A stretch of 64,000 nt of DNA from Phlebotomus papatasi (taxonomy: Eukaryota > Arthropoda > Insecta > Diptera > Psychodidae). The DNA lies in NCBI RefSeq assembly GCF_024763615.1, contig NC_077224.1, positions 4,278,001 through 4,342,000 of the forward strand. Direction: 5' to 3'. The number at the start of each line of letters is the position of its first letter. The stretch's first letter is position 1. Made by a program: the position numbers and the translations under genes. The notes under the pieces are model-generated. The model was not told the DNA's origin. It saw only the letters and a list, made by a program, of their open reading frames with translations, and searched no databases. Below, piece after piece: positions 11,217-22,201 of this stretch.

Positions 11217-11428
11217 ATGCCCAACTACGTTTCCGTTGCAGCATTTGCTGGAAAGGGTTCAAGCATCCGATGTCATTGACACTACACAGGGATTTGCATA
11301 GCGGGAAGACCAAGTGTCCAGTATGCAAGAGATCTTTCTCACGAAGTTACGACATGAGGTCGCATTTGAACAAAATTCACAAAATTACCCTCAACTTTGA
11401 TGCCAAAGTGAATATTCACAAATTCTAA
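11217..11428 (+). CDS. C2H2 zinc-finger terminal exon A (two fingers)
   Basis: A long pyrimidine tract and CACATGCAG precede an exon starting AT GCC. With the G from 10911 the first codon is GAT. The translation carries two classic fingers: C-X2-C-X12-H-X3-H (CSICWKGFKHPMSLTLHRDL) and C-X2-C-X12-H-X4-H (CPVCKRSFSRSYDMRSHLNK). A 16-residue tail and TAA follow at 11426. Paired fingers at the C-terminus, preceded by a short linker exon, are typical of alternative 3' ends in insect BTB-zinc-finger genes (lola, tramtrack, fruitless type). No BTB domain is visible here, so the class is an inference. AATAAA lies at 11513. Confidence 0.8.
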
Positions 11429-12420
11429 AAGAAGAAAAATCAGAGAATTGTCATCAATTCATTATTCTATCACATTTTATCTATTAAGTTGTTCAGCACA
11501 TTAAAAAATATAAATAAATAAAAATAGCAAATGGTTCTAGGAATAGAAAAAAATAGAAACTTTTTTTGGGTGATCTTCAGATGAGCACCAAAAATCCTAG
11601 AATTATATTATTTTATTGTTGACCATGATGTAAAATGGAAAATTATTTTATAATCACACAGAATATACATTTTACAATAAAAAATAATAATAAAGATTTT
11701 AGAAAAATAGCTTTTAGGTTTTAATTAAAATTGGGAAGATATGATTTTGATGAGAATCAAAATTAATTAGGAAAAGGTTTAGAAGGATTTATGGTGGTAT
11801 TTCAATGAAAATTACCAATCTGTTCTCAAATGCCTCTGCATTATCGACTTTTCTTTGTGTTAGTTCCTGGTTGGTTCCTGTCATGACTCTTTGGTCGTTT
11901 AGAACTTAGCGACGACTGGGAAAAACGAAGAAAAGTCGGTAATGCAGAAGCATTTGAGAACAGTAAAGTAAAAAAAAAACTTGTCCACTTTTGATTGGAA
12001 TAGCAGGATCATTCCTGTTTCATCATTATTGTGTTTTTTTCTTTTTATTCCTATTAAGAAAAAAAATTTCGTGCAAAGTGCAAACTAATTCAACTTTTTA
12101 AATGGAAATCTTGGTAAATTCTTGTAGCTGCACAATTGAAAAATTATAGAATTTTCGAAATAAATGAAGTAAAAATTAAATTTTACATAAAATTTCACAA
12201 ATTTGATTGATCTTGTTCCTCAAATGAATTCCTTTCATTTTTTTCTTTGATCTTTTCTTATTTTGTGAGAAATTTTTATCATTGAGAAAATTTAGCATTT
12301 TGAAGCATATTTTATGAATAAAAATTATTTTTTAATTGCCATATATTCATCAAAACGAAACCTTTTGACGCAGTCCATGAGCAAATAAGGGAATGATCTA
12401 CTTCAAAATATTCTATTTTG
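11429..12420 (+). other. 3' UTR of zinc-finger exon A and intergenic DNA
   Basis: AATAAA signals at 11513 and 11517 give a probable poly(A) site near 11530-11550. The remainder holds an imperfect inverted pair (ACCAATCTGTTCTCAAATGC near 11813 against GCATTTGAGAACAG near 11949) about 150 bp across. No gene is seen. Confidence 0.55.
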
Positions 12421-12429
12421 ACGAAAATG

Positions 12430-13180
12430 TCTCCCAATGGTCTCTACACACTAGAAAAATGTATGTCCATATTTAACAATTTTTCTACACATACGTAATC
12501 AATTTTCGTCAAAATGGACATAATTTCTATAAAATCGCGTCAAAATGGAGCTTTTTGATGTAAATACATCAAAATGCTCTATGTTTACGAAAAATTTTGC
12601 ATTATGAAGTATTATCTTCGATGAATCCTCTACGATTTCCTTCAAAATGCGAAATTTTCATCAAAGTGAATCATTTTTACATACAGTAGAGTCTCCTAAA
12701 TTCGAACGCTCGGGGGGTATTTTTGACATTTCTCACCTCACAAATTCGAACGATTTTTTTCAAAACTAACGAAATTTATGTGAGATTAAATTGTACTTGA
12801 ATCAAATTCTCGTACTTTCTCGCAAGTTTTAGTGGTAACATACTTCCTTTTCATTTTATATGATCATAATGTATGTAAACATTCAGGAAGAAGCACATAA
12901 ATATGATTTTCATTCACCCAGAATACGAATTTCTTAACATAACCCCACAATTGACATTTTGAATCCAAACGTCGTTCGAATTTGAGAGATTCAGATTTAA
13001 GAGACTCTACTGTAATTCAAATGCATATGTGCAAGTTATTTATTTAAAAATACTCTATTTTGACGGAAATTTCCTACAAATGTGTAGAACTTAATGACAT
13101 CTACATTTTGCAAGGCATTTCTGTCAAAAATTGTATTTTAAGGAAATCTCGTATACGTAGAGAGAAATGTCATAATTTCG
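12430..13180. mobile_element. TCTACACACT-type element, interrupted copy
   Basis: Sequence beginning near TCTCTACACACTAGAAAAATG and containing TTTTGATGTAAATACATCAAAA matches the copy at 13430-14065. It is split at 12684-13012 by a pogo-like MITE. No coding region. Confidence 0.55.
12684..13012. mobile_element. Pogo-like MITE nested in another element
   Basis: CAGTAGAGTCTCCTAAATTCGAACG faces CGTTCGAATTTGAGAGA...CTCTACTG, flanked by TA on both sides. It interrupts the TCTACACACT-type element, so it inserted later. Confidence 0.8.
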
Positions 13181-13429
13181 TTGTGGGGAATATCCCATAA
13201 GATACAACTCCAAAAATACCTATCCGCGGGAAAAAGAGCGATTTCTTTTCAAAAAGATTGAATTTATTTAACAAAACTTCTTTAATTTACTAACGACGCG
13301 AAAATTGCTTTTGTTTTTTCACAGAAGTTAAGGTTACGTAATTTACAATTCAAAATGGCGGAGAATTCTGAAAGTGCCATAAAATTCGAAATTTAGCCAG
13401 TTGTTTTCCGAATATTCGTAAAATTTTTT

Positions 13430-14065
13430 TTTGACAAATAATGTTTCCCATAGAAAAGAGACTTTAATGGACTCCACAGATTAGAGAAATTTCCGTCGAT
13501 ATTAAAACAAATTGCCTACGATTTTGTGCAGGAAAACAGTCAAATATGGACATAAATTCCTCTAGCGCGTAGAGGTTATAAAATATTGCGTCAAAATGTA
13601 ACATTTTGATGTAATATCATCAAAATACTATATTTTTACGAACATTCCGCATTTTTTAGTATATCTTCGATGAATTCAAAACGATTATCTTCAAAATGTC
13701 AAATATTTGTCAAAATTGAACGTTAATGCGATTTAAGTGCTAATTAACAAATTATTTATTCCAAAATACTCTATTTTGATGAGAATTTCTTTTAAATGCG
13801 TAGAGTTTCATGGATTTTACACATTGGGAGACATTTTCGTCAAAAATAATCTTTTTTTTTAGGGAAATCACACGTACTGATCTTGAGAGAAATGTCAGAA
13901 TTCCACCAAAAAAACAATTCTTGGCGAATAATGGTTCCCACAAATTAGACATTAAAGAAGACATTAAAGGCCTCTACACATTGGAAACAATTTTTGACAA
14001 AAATTGTTCTTATATGGAAATTATGTGTAAAGAGAAATGTCAAAATTTTGCCAAAAAGATATGAG
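13430..14065. mobile_element. TCTACACACT-type element, second copy
   Basis: It shares ATCATCAAAATACT, CTTCGATGAATTC and TTCAAAATG blocks in order with 12530-12680, and ends with GGCCTCTACACATTGG. The short open frames on both strands are incidental. Confidence 0.5.
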
Positions 14066-14935
14066 AGACAACGTCAAATTTTGTGTTTTTCTTTTGATAA
14101 CTCTAAGCAAACAATAACGTTCAAACGAAAAAATACATCTCTAAAGTCGACGAAGAAGCTCAATAATAAGTAGTTATTAATATTTATTTACGAAATCTCT
14201 TATAATTTTATTTCAATTTGCTTTTGCGCCCTTGGTTTAGGCCGACAATTTTCCAGAACAAGCAGAGTTCGTAAAACCGATTTTAGAGGCGCTATGGTCG
14301 CATAAGTGTCAGAAGAGAAGGAAAAATTGTATGTCCAATCGATATTTAATGAAGATTATCTCGAGAACGAAAGTTTTGTTTTCCACTTTCTCTTTCGCAA
14401 ATTTTGTTCTTTTGAAAGGCAAATTCAATCAATTGCAACATTTATTGAGGTTATTACGTGAACATAGGAGGAAGTGGTGCACCTCTGAATTTTCCTGCTT
14501 TGAAATTGGGCTTTTCCTCCTATTTTTAAATGGAATTCAGCCTTATCATGATATAATTATCCACAAGCGATTTGTGAGGCTCAATTCCATTTAAAAAATA
14601 TGAGAAAAAACCCAATTCAAAGCTGCAAATTTCAAAGGTGCCCCACTTCCCGCTCATTCTTTTTCTTTTAAATAATAATGAAAAGTTTGCACTCATTCAC
14701 CGTAGTCATTGTAGTTGTAGTTATTCTTCTCTAAGATTGAATTACCATTAAGGCTATTAACGTTTAATACAGAAGTGAACTTATTTTGACGTTTATTCGG
14801 TTTCAAACGGTTCTTGTTCACCCTGGTTTAATTTTTAAATAAATATTTTTCTATATTTTTAAAATTATTTCATCAAATCATTCCTTAATTTTGAGATAGA
14901 AAGGTTAAAGGCTATTTTTTTAATATTCAAAATTC
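14066..14935. other. Intergenic, small inverted segments
   Basis: Contains an imperfect inverted pair (about 14460-14550 against 14580-14660: GGAAGTGGTGCACCTCTGAA against TTCAAAGGTGCCCCACTTCC) around TTATCATGATATAA. No gene recognised. Confidence 0.45.
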
Positions 14936-14939
14936 ATTT

Positions 14940-15061
14940 TTTTAATCAAAGAAAACCTTGAGAGAAGATTAGCATTTTGAATTGAATTGAATTGAATTTT
15001 GAATTGAATTCAATTCAATTCAAAATGCTAATCTTCTCTCAAGGTTCTCTTTGATTAAAAA
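14940..15061. repeat. Near-perfect palindrome, ~55-bp arms
   Basis: TTTAATCAAAGAAAACCTTG... at 14940 is matched by ...CAAGGTTCTCTTTGATTAAA ending at 15060, with one clear mismatch. The centre is a GAATT/AATTC run. It would form a long hairpin. Confidence 0.9.
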
Positions 15062-15114
15062 TTTAATTTCGTAAACAACATTTAAACATTTTAATTTCCG
15101 TTTAGTTTTTAGTT

Positions 15115-15360
15115 ACACTGAGAAAAAAGAGGGTGCGATTAACCTTTTTTCCTCATAACTTTAACACTTTTTAGGTGTAAAAATATATCAACATTTTTTA
15201 ATGTTAATATTACACCTTTTTAAGGGTAAAATAAACATGAAAAAGGGTAACTTTAATACCTAAAATGCATAATATTTACACCGATTTCGGATAAAAAAAA
15301 TGCAGGGTAAAATTAACATTTCCGGAATGTTATTTTAACTTTTTCGGATTTCTCTCAGTC
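15115..15360. mobile_element. CTGAGA...TCTCAG MITE with GGTGTAAAAATATAT core (copy 1)
   Basis: It starts ACTGAGAAAAAAGAGGGTGC and ends TTCGGATTTCTCTCAGT. The same sequence recurs at 36949-37170 and 40577-40826 in the same orientation. It contains alternating TTAACATT and GGTGTAAAAATATATCAACA blocks. No open frame. Confidence 0.8.
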
Positions 15361-15365
15361 AGTGT

Positions 15366-15604
15366 ATAGTGGACTCTCTCTCAATCGGATCTTTTTCAAT
15401 CTGGCGCAAAATTTTATTGACAATTTTCACGTTTAATTATGAAGCTGATTTGCTCAAATTCGCTATAGTTCTTCCTATTTTATCGTGATTTTTTTTTATA
15501 ATTGAGCGCTTTTTGTGGAATTTACAAAGGCTTTGACGCCCAAATCTATCGATAAACCGGATGACATTTTGCCCCAAATGCCCAATTGAGAGAGAGTCTA
15601 TAAT
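15366..15604. mobile_element. Pogo-like MITE (CTCTCTCAATCGG subfamily)
   Basis: The ends TATAGTGGACTCTCTCTCAA and TTGAGAGAGAGTCTATA face each other. The interior shares TTTATCGTGATT and GACGCCCAAATCTATCGATA with copies at 25517, 39889, 50257 and 55775. Confidence 0.75.
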
Positions 15605-15953
15605 ATTGAGAGAGAGTATATATAATTGAGAGAGAGTCTGTAATATTATTAAGCTTGCTGCGCTTTAACTTTAGAGGCTTAAATATTATTTGACACTTTA
15701 TTTGTAATTAAAGAGATCTTTATTGGAGATTCAGAGTAATTTATTAACTGTTGTAACTCTTTCCGGACCGTGTCAATCGTGTCCAGTTAATCAATTTCAC
15801 GATTTTTTGATCAAAACTATCTTTGTTTTGGAATTAATCAAGGTTTTGAACATATTTATAGTATGTAATCTTTCACAAGAATCGCATTTTTAAAGATTTA
15901 TCTCAGAATTGTTGAGAATAAACAAACTAAAAATAATAAACATTATTAATTAA

Positions 15954-16092
15954 AGGCGTCTACACATTGGAAGCAATTTTCGTCAAAAATTGCGTTTTTG
16001 ACAGAAATTTGACGTTTCCTCCTACAACGCTGCAGGGAATTTTCTTCAAAAAAGAAATTTTTGACAAAAATTTCTCCCAATGTGTAGAGGCC
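15954..16092. mobile_element. TCTACACATTG MITE, ~139 bp (copy 1)
   Basis: GGCGTCTACACATTGG...CCAATGTGTAGAGGCC bounds a 139-bp hairpin-forming repeat with TTTTCGTCAAAAATTGCG inside. Near-identical copies lie at 43168-43306 and 54594-54735. Confidence 0.85.
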
Positions 16093-16321
16093 ATAAAATA
16101 GAAATAGATCATAAGTCCGGAATAGATAAAAAGAGAAAAATTTCTAATAGACAAATAGAGAACTCCCAAGATGTTAGATCTATTTGAAAAAAAAATGTAA
16201 AAAGCAAAAGGAATATTAAATATCCGGAAGTGATTAAGGAAAAAGGATTATACTTTGTTAGAGAAAATTCCACAGGATTGCCAAAGAGACTAAAAGCAAT
16301 TTTATTATTTTTTATCTGCAG

Positions 16322-16542
16322 ATTCAGGAAATACAAAATGGTCTCAATGCCAATTCTGCAAATTGGTCATCACGACGGTGAATCTCTGGCGCCATGTGCG
16401 GACGCAGCATACCTCCCAGCCGCCCAGGAAGTGTGAGCACTGTCAGAAGAGCTTCAAGAACAAGTACAGCCTGCGAGAACACATCCGAATTGCCCATGAG
16501 TACAAGAGTACTGGCCAGGGTGATGCAAAGGATGCCAAATAA
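16322..16542 (+). CDS. C2H2 zinc-finger terminal exon B (two fingers)
   Basis: The acceptor TTTTTATCTGCAG at 16309-16321 is followed by AT TCA, so the exon starts in the same phase and with the same two bases as the exons at 10852 and 11217. It encodes C-X2-C-X11-H-X4-H (CQFCKLVITTVNLWRHVRTQ) and a standard C-X2-C-X12-H-X4-H finger (CEHCQKSFKNKYSLREHIRI). A short basic/acidic tail and TAA follow at 16540. An AATAAA is at 16667. The composition is more GC-rich than its surroundings, as expected for coding sequence. It is best read as a mutually exclusive 3' end of the same locus as exon A; a separate gene is less likely because there is no start codon context. Confidence 0.8.
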
Positions 16543-18829
16543 GCTCTCTCCGGAGCTCAGACTCCGCCCCATGGCACCCCGTGACCCCCTGAGATTGTGT
16601 GTATTTTTCTAAATAACATCCCCGTAGGAATTAACTGCATATAAATGCTGTACTTTAAATTGTGTGAATAAATTCATAGGAGAATCATTGATTTTCACCT
16701 TAAGCGTATACTTCGGGAACGCACCACATATGCTGATGCATGGAGTGGAAGATGCAAATGTCGTTTGGATTAAGACTATACTTCACAGGATCATTTCTGT
16801 AGTATGTCTTCACCAAACAAGTTTCCAACATGGAGACATTAAGCAACCACGATGATGAGGTGTAGCATCTTGTCCGGAGCGTGAAAAGGGTTTGGGAGAT
16901 GTACTTCGGTACAACTCCCGGACCATTGAGGATCGTCAGCCTCGGGATTTCCCGGGGTGATGGGCAAGGTGCAAGCTGAGTGGTTATTTTTAAAACAATT
17001 TTTAATTTAGCAATAAGGAAAGGTGAAGGCAGGCAACAGGTGGTCTCTTGGGGTGCTAAGGGGGCGCTAATCTTTCTGCAGAAGATTACTGCACTGAGTT
17101 TTATTGCCCGAGAGTGATTCGCGATGTGTTATTGCTTTTGGGTGAGTGAGTCATAAAATTTGTGTTATAGCGAGAGATGCGACTTCTGAGCATGCGCGCC
17201 ATGTGATTTTTTTTATTTACACCAATCCATAAACCCTCAGAAACTTATAGTAAAGATGATTCTTCTGGGCAACTTATTCAAAAATAACTTTAGCATTGAC
17301 CATAAGAATGTTGAATATTTGGTAGATTTCTATAAATAAATTGTCAGCTTTATCTGTAAAAATATCATACAAATAGGGACTATAGGTGATTATGCGAAGA
17401 AACCGGCTCATTTAATGAGGTTTATTAGTTAATCAGAAAATCGATGCACTAACCGAATGACATTGCAATGATCGGTAATTGCAATTAGGGAAAGTGCTCT
17501 TGGACACTGAGAGTAAAATTAGACATTAAAAATCAATTGATTAAAATTATAGATTTTTATTTCAATATTTGCTGAATAACACTGCAACACGATTTTTGGT
17601 ACACGGATCTCACATGGTACGTTCGGTAGAGTCGAGTCTTCTGATCGAGTCTGTTCTTGGTTTTGCTCGTATACGTCACAATTTATTTTAATTATTTTTT
17701 TTGTTTTTGTTGTTTTGTCTGATATTATCAATTATTCCTCCGGTTCTAGTGTACAGAACTTAATAAATAGGCATCCGTTGGAAACGACATCCGATGAAAT
17801 GTCCGCTAGGATGGTCTCTAAAACATATTCAAAAATGAAAAGCATCGATGGTTTAGTTCTTCCGATATTCCTAAAAGAGTGGTTTCTGGAAGGGAAGATT
17901 AGACGTGGGGATGATTTTGAAGTGACATTTGGATTCCTTGGATCAACTTATGGGCTGGGGGGGTACTCAGAACCTACCAAGTCGATATCATCATCAGTTT
18001 ATTGACAAAATAAGTTTTTTGGCAAAAATATGCAAGATTTCGTATTTTTTGTAAGTACATCTTGAACTTTCTTTTTAGAAGCACAACTATCGTGGGCCAA
18101 GATATATCTAGAGATAAATATCTTTCCCAATTTTTTGGTGGGCCTCACACAATTGGACATCTTTTGATAACGAGCTATCAATAGGGTAAATTAAACTAAT
18201 TCAAAACCTGCTTCAAATGGAAATTTTTCGCTACTCCAGATGGAAACATCATTGTTTTCATGATAAATACAGTACTAAATTATTATATTTATATATTTTC
18301 TATACCACAGTTTCATTATTTAGTTAATTTTGCTCCAAATAAAGCGAAAATCTATTTATATTCACAAATTTTTAATTGTTAATTACTCAGAAAAAAATAA
18401 GTGTACCTTTTCACCATCGAATTTTTCATTGATCGATCATGTTTTCCAATGAAAAACACAATAAAGTGACTGTTGTTTATTCGTTTTGTTTAACATTTAT
18501 GTCATATTTCTAGCTATTTTTAGTTAAATTAAGTGCTAATCTTTATTTTTAACGGTACCTGAAGTTTTCAAATAAAATAATTACCTATTTCGTGAACAAA
18601 AATGGTTTTTCTAAAGTGCCTGCAAATGTTTCAATAGGAAACCCTGGAAAAATGATTTTTTTGGAGAGATTTTCTTATTGTCTCAGATAGGAAAGGAGAA
18701 AAGACCAGGAATAAGAACAAATTCTGCGCTCAGGAGCAACTCAACAAGGTTTTGGAAGCCTTTCGTCGCGGTTTCACTTACGCTGTTTGTCTCCAAATAG
18801 AAACTTTCTCTTGTCTCCATTTAGATTAA
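16543..18829. other. 3' UTR of exon B and intergenic DNA
   Basis: The poly(A) signal AATAAA at 16667 suggests the transcript ends near 16690. From there to 18829 no gene is recognised. A 96-codon + frame at 17715-18005 has no family I know and no clear splice or start support. The 17500-17750 stretch is less AT-rich and could be old transposon DNA. Confidence 0.45.
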
Positions 18830-19393
18830 CCCTTTAACGACGAGACAGTTTTCGCGGACCGAAAATCAGTAACAAAAATGAAACCAATGAACAAAATCAG
18901 TAAAAGGTTTTATATTTGGCCTTCGAAAAGCCAACAAAGTCTGATTTGGTGAAAAGTCTTACATCTAACTTTGGAAAGTCCAATAGAGTCTGATTCGGTG
19001 TATTTTGTGCTTCTATGAACGATAGGGACAAAAATAGCCTACAAATTTAAATAATTTTTCTAACAATTCTAATGAATGATAATATTCAATCTAATGAAAA
19101 ATAATATGTTTGAGTATTGTAGTTTCTTTTACCAAAACGGTTTTGCTTAAAAGAAATTGGAAGTATAAAATATATTTAAAATTATTTTTCATTATGAGAA
19201 TTTAAAAATTCATCATTTTCTAGCTTAAAAATTTACTATATAGCAAATAGCTAGAGACTTCCAAAAAATATCCTAGATTCCTTCAATCTTCTACTCTACA
19301 ATTACGTACACACATAAGGAAAAGGTAATTTTAGGTAGTCAGGAAAAATTATTTTCTTTATGGGACACCGGTGTTCCAATCGTCCTTAAAGGG
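18830..19393. mobile_element. TTAA-flanked CCCTTTAA MITE (piggyBac-like), copy 1
   Basis: TTAA (18826-18829) precedes CCCTTTAACGACGAGACAG, and TCCTTAAAGGG is followed by TTAA (19394-19397). TTAA duplications with CCC...GGG ends are the hallmark of piggyBac-type elements. No transposase is present. A second TTAA-flanked copy lies at 49635-50143 and a partial inverted copy at 20541-20985. Confidence 0.75.
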
Positions 19394-19744
19394 TTAATTT
19401 GTTTCCAATTGAAACATTTTGCATTCGTGTATTTTTCTTGTATTTCAAAAGTTTTCAAATTATATTTAAAGAATTTTCAGTAAACAGTAACATTCTAGAA
19501 GAGTCAAGAAGAAAATTTATGTAAATTCTCTTTAGAAAAAATATTAACTTAATGTGACGAATCTTGTGTCAAAGTTAAAGCGTCTGGAAATGGTTTTGAA
19601 TTAGGACATTTACCCTAAAAGAAACATGAAGTGATTCAATTCCTTTGTAACAGTGCCTGTATTATCAGTATTCCCGGCATTGCCCGAAAAACAAGTGCTG
19701 ATTACATTCATTTTACAGTAGACTCGCGAATTCGGCTCTTTTAA

Positions 19745-20530
19745 CCCTTTAACACTTGGAAGGACCCTAGTGGCAGCCGCTGCCAATTTAATTTTCAATT
19801 TTATTCTTTATAGTGAAGAATATATTATTTCGCCTGGAGACCCGATTGAATGCGTGCAGAATTTATCTGGCTATTTTTTCGTTATAAAATTTTTAATAAA
19901 AATTAAATATTAATGTAAATATATCGCAAAAACAAAAAACTGCACTCGGAAGGACCAAGTGGCAGTAGCTGCCATATGCATTTTATATGGGAGTTTGACG
20001 TTCTGCAGATGTAATTTTCTTGTTTGTTAATGTATAAAAGCCTTAAAAGAACAAATTGAAAGTGTTTTTGCAAATTATTGAGAAGAATTATGGGAAATAT
20101 TGAATTGGGAAATGTGTATGAAATATGAATAATTATGGGAATTATTCAATTTTTCTCTTATTTACCAAAGCTCAAAATCCATTTTGTTAAGCGAAGTTAA
20201 TAGAAAATAGTTAATAGTATTAACTATTGTTCATATGTAGAATTTTTGCTTTGAAAAATAAGAGAAAAATTGAAATATTCAAAGGCTGCCGCATTCAAAG
20301 GCAGACCACTTTCCCTGACGCCATGATTCTGATAAAAATGAAAACATCGAATGGTTAAAAATCTTTAGATACAGTACCCAAGGAGGTGAAATTTCTGATT
20401 CAGACACCAGAAAAGAACTGACTGAGGCTCCGAATGTTAAAATATATGTAAAAATATTAAAATATTATGTAAAATCCGATAAGTGGCAGCGGCTGCCACT
20501 TGGTCCTTCCGTGACACTTTTAGTTAGGGT
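19745..20530. mobile_element. Second TTAA/CCCTTTAA element with TGGCAGCGGCTGCCA ends
   Basis: TTAACCCTTTAACACTTGGAAGG and GTGGCAGCCGCTGCCA at the left face TGGCAGCGGCTGCCACTTGG and GTCCTTCC at about 20467-20510. The subterminal 15-mer is itself palindromic. It lies between the direct (18830) and inverted (20541) copies of the previous family, a nested arrangement. Confidence 0.65.
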
Positions 20531-20540
20531 TCTTCGAAGT

Positions 20541-20985
20541 GTTAAGGAAGATTGGAACACCGGTGTCCCATAAAGAAAATAATTTTTCCTGACTACCTAA
20601 AATTATTTTTTTCTTATGTCTGTACATAATTGTAAGGTAGAAGATTGAAGGAATCTAGGATATTTTTTGGAAGTCTCTAGCTATTTGCTATATAGTAAAT
20701 TTTTAAGCTAGAAAATGATGAATTTTTAAATTCTCATAATGAAAAATAATTTTAAATATATTTTATACTTCCAATTTCTTTTAAGCAAAACCGTTTTGGT
20801 AAAAGAAACTACAATACTCAAACATATTATTTTTCATTAGATTGAATATTATCATTCATTAGAATTGTTAGAAAAATTATTTAAATTTGTAGGCTATTTT
20901 TGTCCCTATCGTTCATAGAAGCACAAAATACACCGAATCAGACTCTGTTGGACTTTCCAAGGTTAGATGTAAGGCTTATCATTGA
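20541..20985. mobile_element. Truncated inverted copy of the 18830 MITE
   Basis: From GATTGGAACACCGGTGTCCC to TTAGATGTAAGGC it is the reverse complement of 18950-19385 at high identity. With 18830-19393 it forms a large inverted repeat spaced by about 1.15 kb. Confidence 0.8.
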
Positions 20986-21029
20986 TTATGTTTCTGAGTT
21001 TAAAATTTATTGTTGGTTAAAGGCTTAAG

Positions 21030-21348
21030 ACGGGTTATGATCGGGCTACTTATTATAATTCGGACGGCAGTTAAATTCGAAAAAAGCTTGTCGACATTTT
21101 TTTCAATTTAATTTATGATTATCAAAATGAAGCAAATATGCTCAAATTTGCCATTGTTTGTCTTAGTTTTGATGTGTTTTTGCAATATTAAGGGATTTTC
21201 ACAAAATTTACAATAAATATGAGTATGTAAAATCAATATGTGGATGCAGATGAACAAAAATCGTTGCATTTCAAACACTTTTGACGCCCGAATTTCTCTC
21301 TAATTCGGGTGACATCGGTCCCAAATGCCCGAATTTGAGAGAATCGCT
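21030..21348. mobile_element. Pogo-like MITE, left-degenerate copy
   Basis: It shares GATCGGGCTACTT, TGATTATCAAAATGAAGCAA and CGAATTTGAGAGA with the intact copy that follows directly at 21376. The left CAGTAGACTC end is decayed. Confidence 0.65.
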
Positions 21349-21375
21349 CTATTTAATTTTGAGAAAATTATTTTA

Positions 21376-21719
21376 CAGTAGACTCTCGCAAATTCGGCTC
21401 TTTTAAGATCGGGCCACTTTTTATTTCGGGCAGCGGTTACATTTGAAAAAAGTTTGTTGTCATTTTTCAAGTTTGGTTATGATTATCAAATGAATCAAAT
21501 ATGCTCAAATTTGGCATGGTTTGTCTTAGTTTTGATGTGATTTTGCATTATTGATGGATTTTCATGCAATTTACGTTATAGTTATATGAGCGTGTAAACT
21601 CAATATCTATATGCACATGAATAACAAATCGTTGCATTTCAAAAAGTTTGTCGCACGAATTTCTGTCTAATTCGGCTGACATTTCGGTCCCATATGCCCG
21701 AATTTGAGAGAGTCTACTG
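21376..21719. mobile_element. Pogo-like MITE, intact copy with TA duplication
   Basis: TA-CAGTAGACTCTCGCAAATTCGG ... CCCGAATTTGAGAGAGTCTACTG-TA. It sits in tandem with a decayed relative at 21030 and carries no transposase. Confidence 0.85.
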
Positions 21720-22046
21720 TATATGAAAACTGGCACAGATTTTTTATTCAAATGTCCTCTCCGTAGTAATTACTTTGAGGTTCAACCGATTTTATCAAGC
21801 AGGAATTCTTGAAAAAATACAAGGCTGTAATCAATAAACACAGAAAAGAAATAGTTCGCTCACGTTGAACAAATCATTAATAAGAAATTCCCATTTCCCT
21901 TGATTGCAATATCTGTGAAATTTTAGGAAGCCTGCGAAGCAATCATTTGACATTTGTCGAGCGAAAAAAACTCTGCATAGAAAAAAAGTAATAATTGTGT
22001 GTGTGTCCAGAAAAGTAATGAATTCCCGCGGATTTTTCCGTTAACT

Positions 22047-22129
22047 ATGCAGAACCAATACGAGAAAGCCACATCCTTGGATGGAATTGTGAAGGAAGAT
22101 TACTTTATGGAGGCCAACAGACATTCTCA
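22047..22129 (+). CDS. Three-finger C2H2 protein, first coding exon
   Basis: ATG at 22047 has A at -3. The 83-nt exon encodes an acidic start (MQNQYEKATSLDGIVKEDYF) and ends in two bases before GTAAGA at 22130. The one-base remainder at the next exon restores frame exactly. The frame is also open upstream to a pyrimidine-rich CCAG at 22010, so an internal exon spliced in there cannot be excluded. Confidence 0.65.
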
Positions 22130-22201
22130 GTAAGATTATTAGGGTCAAAGTGAGTCAATCAATTGAGCCATTTCTGATAAAGCAATCTCTCTTCGCGACA
22201 G

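Noticed and set aside
17715..18005. 96-codon + strand frame
   Set aside because: No family resemblance, no splice or poly(A) support; left as unassigned.
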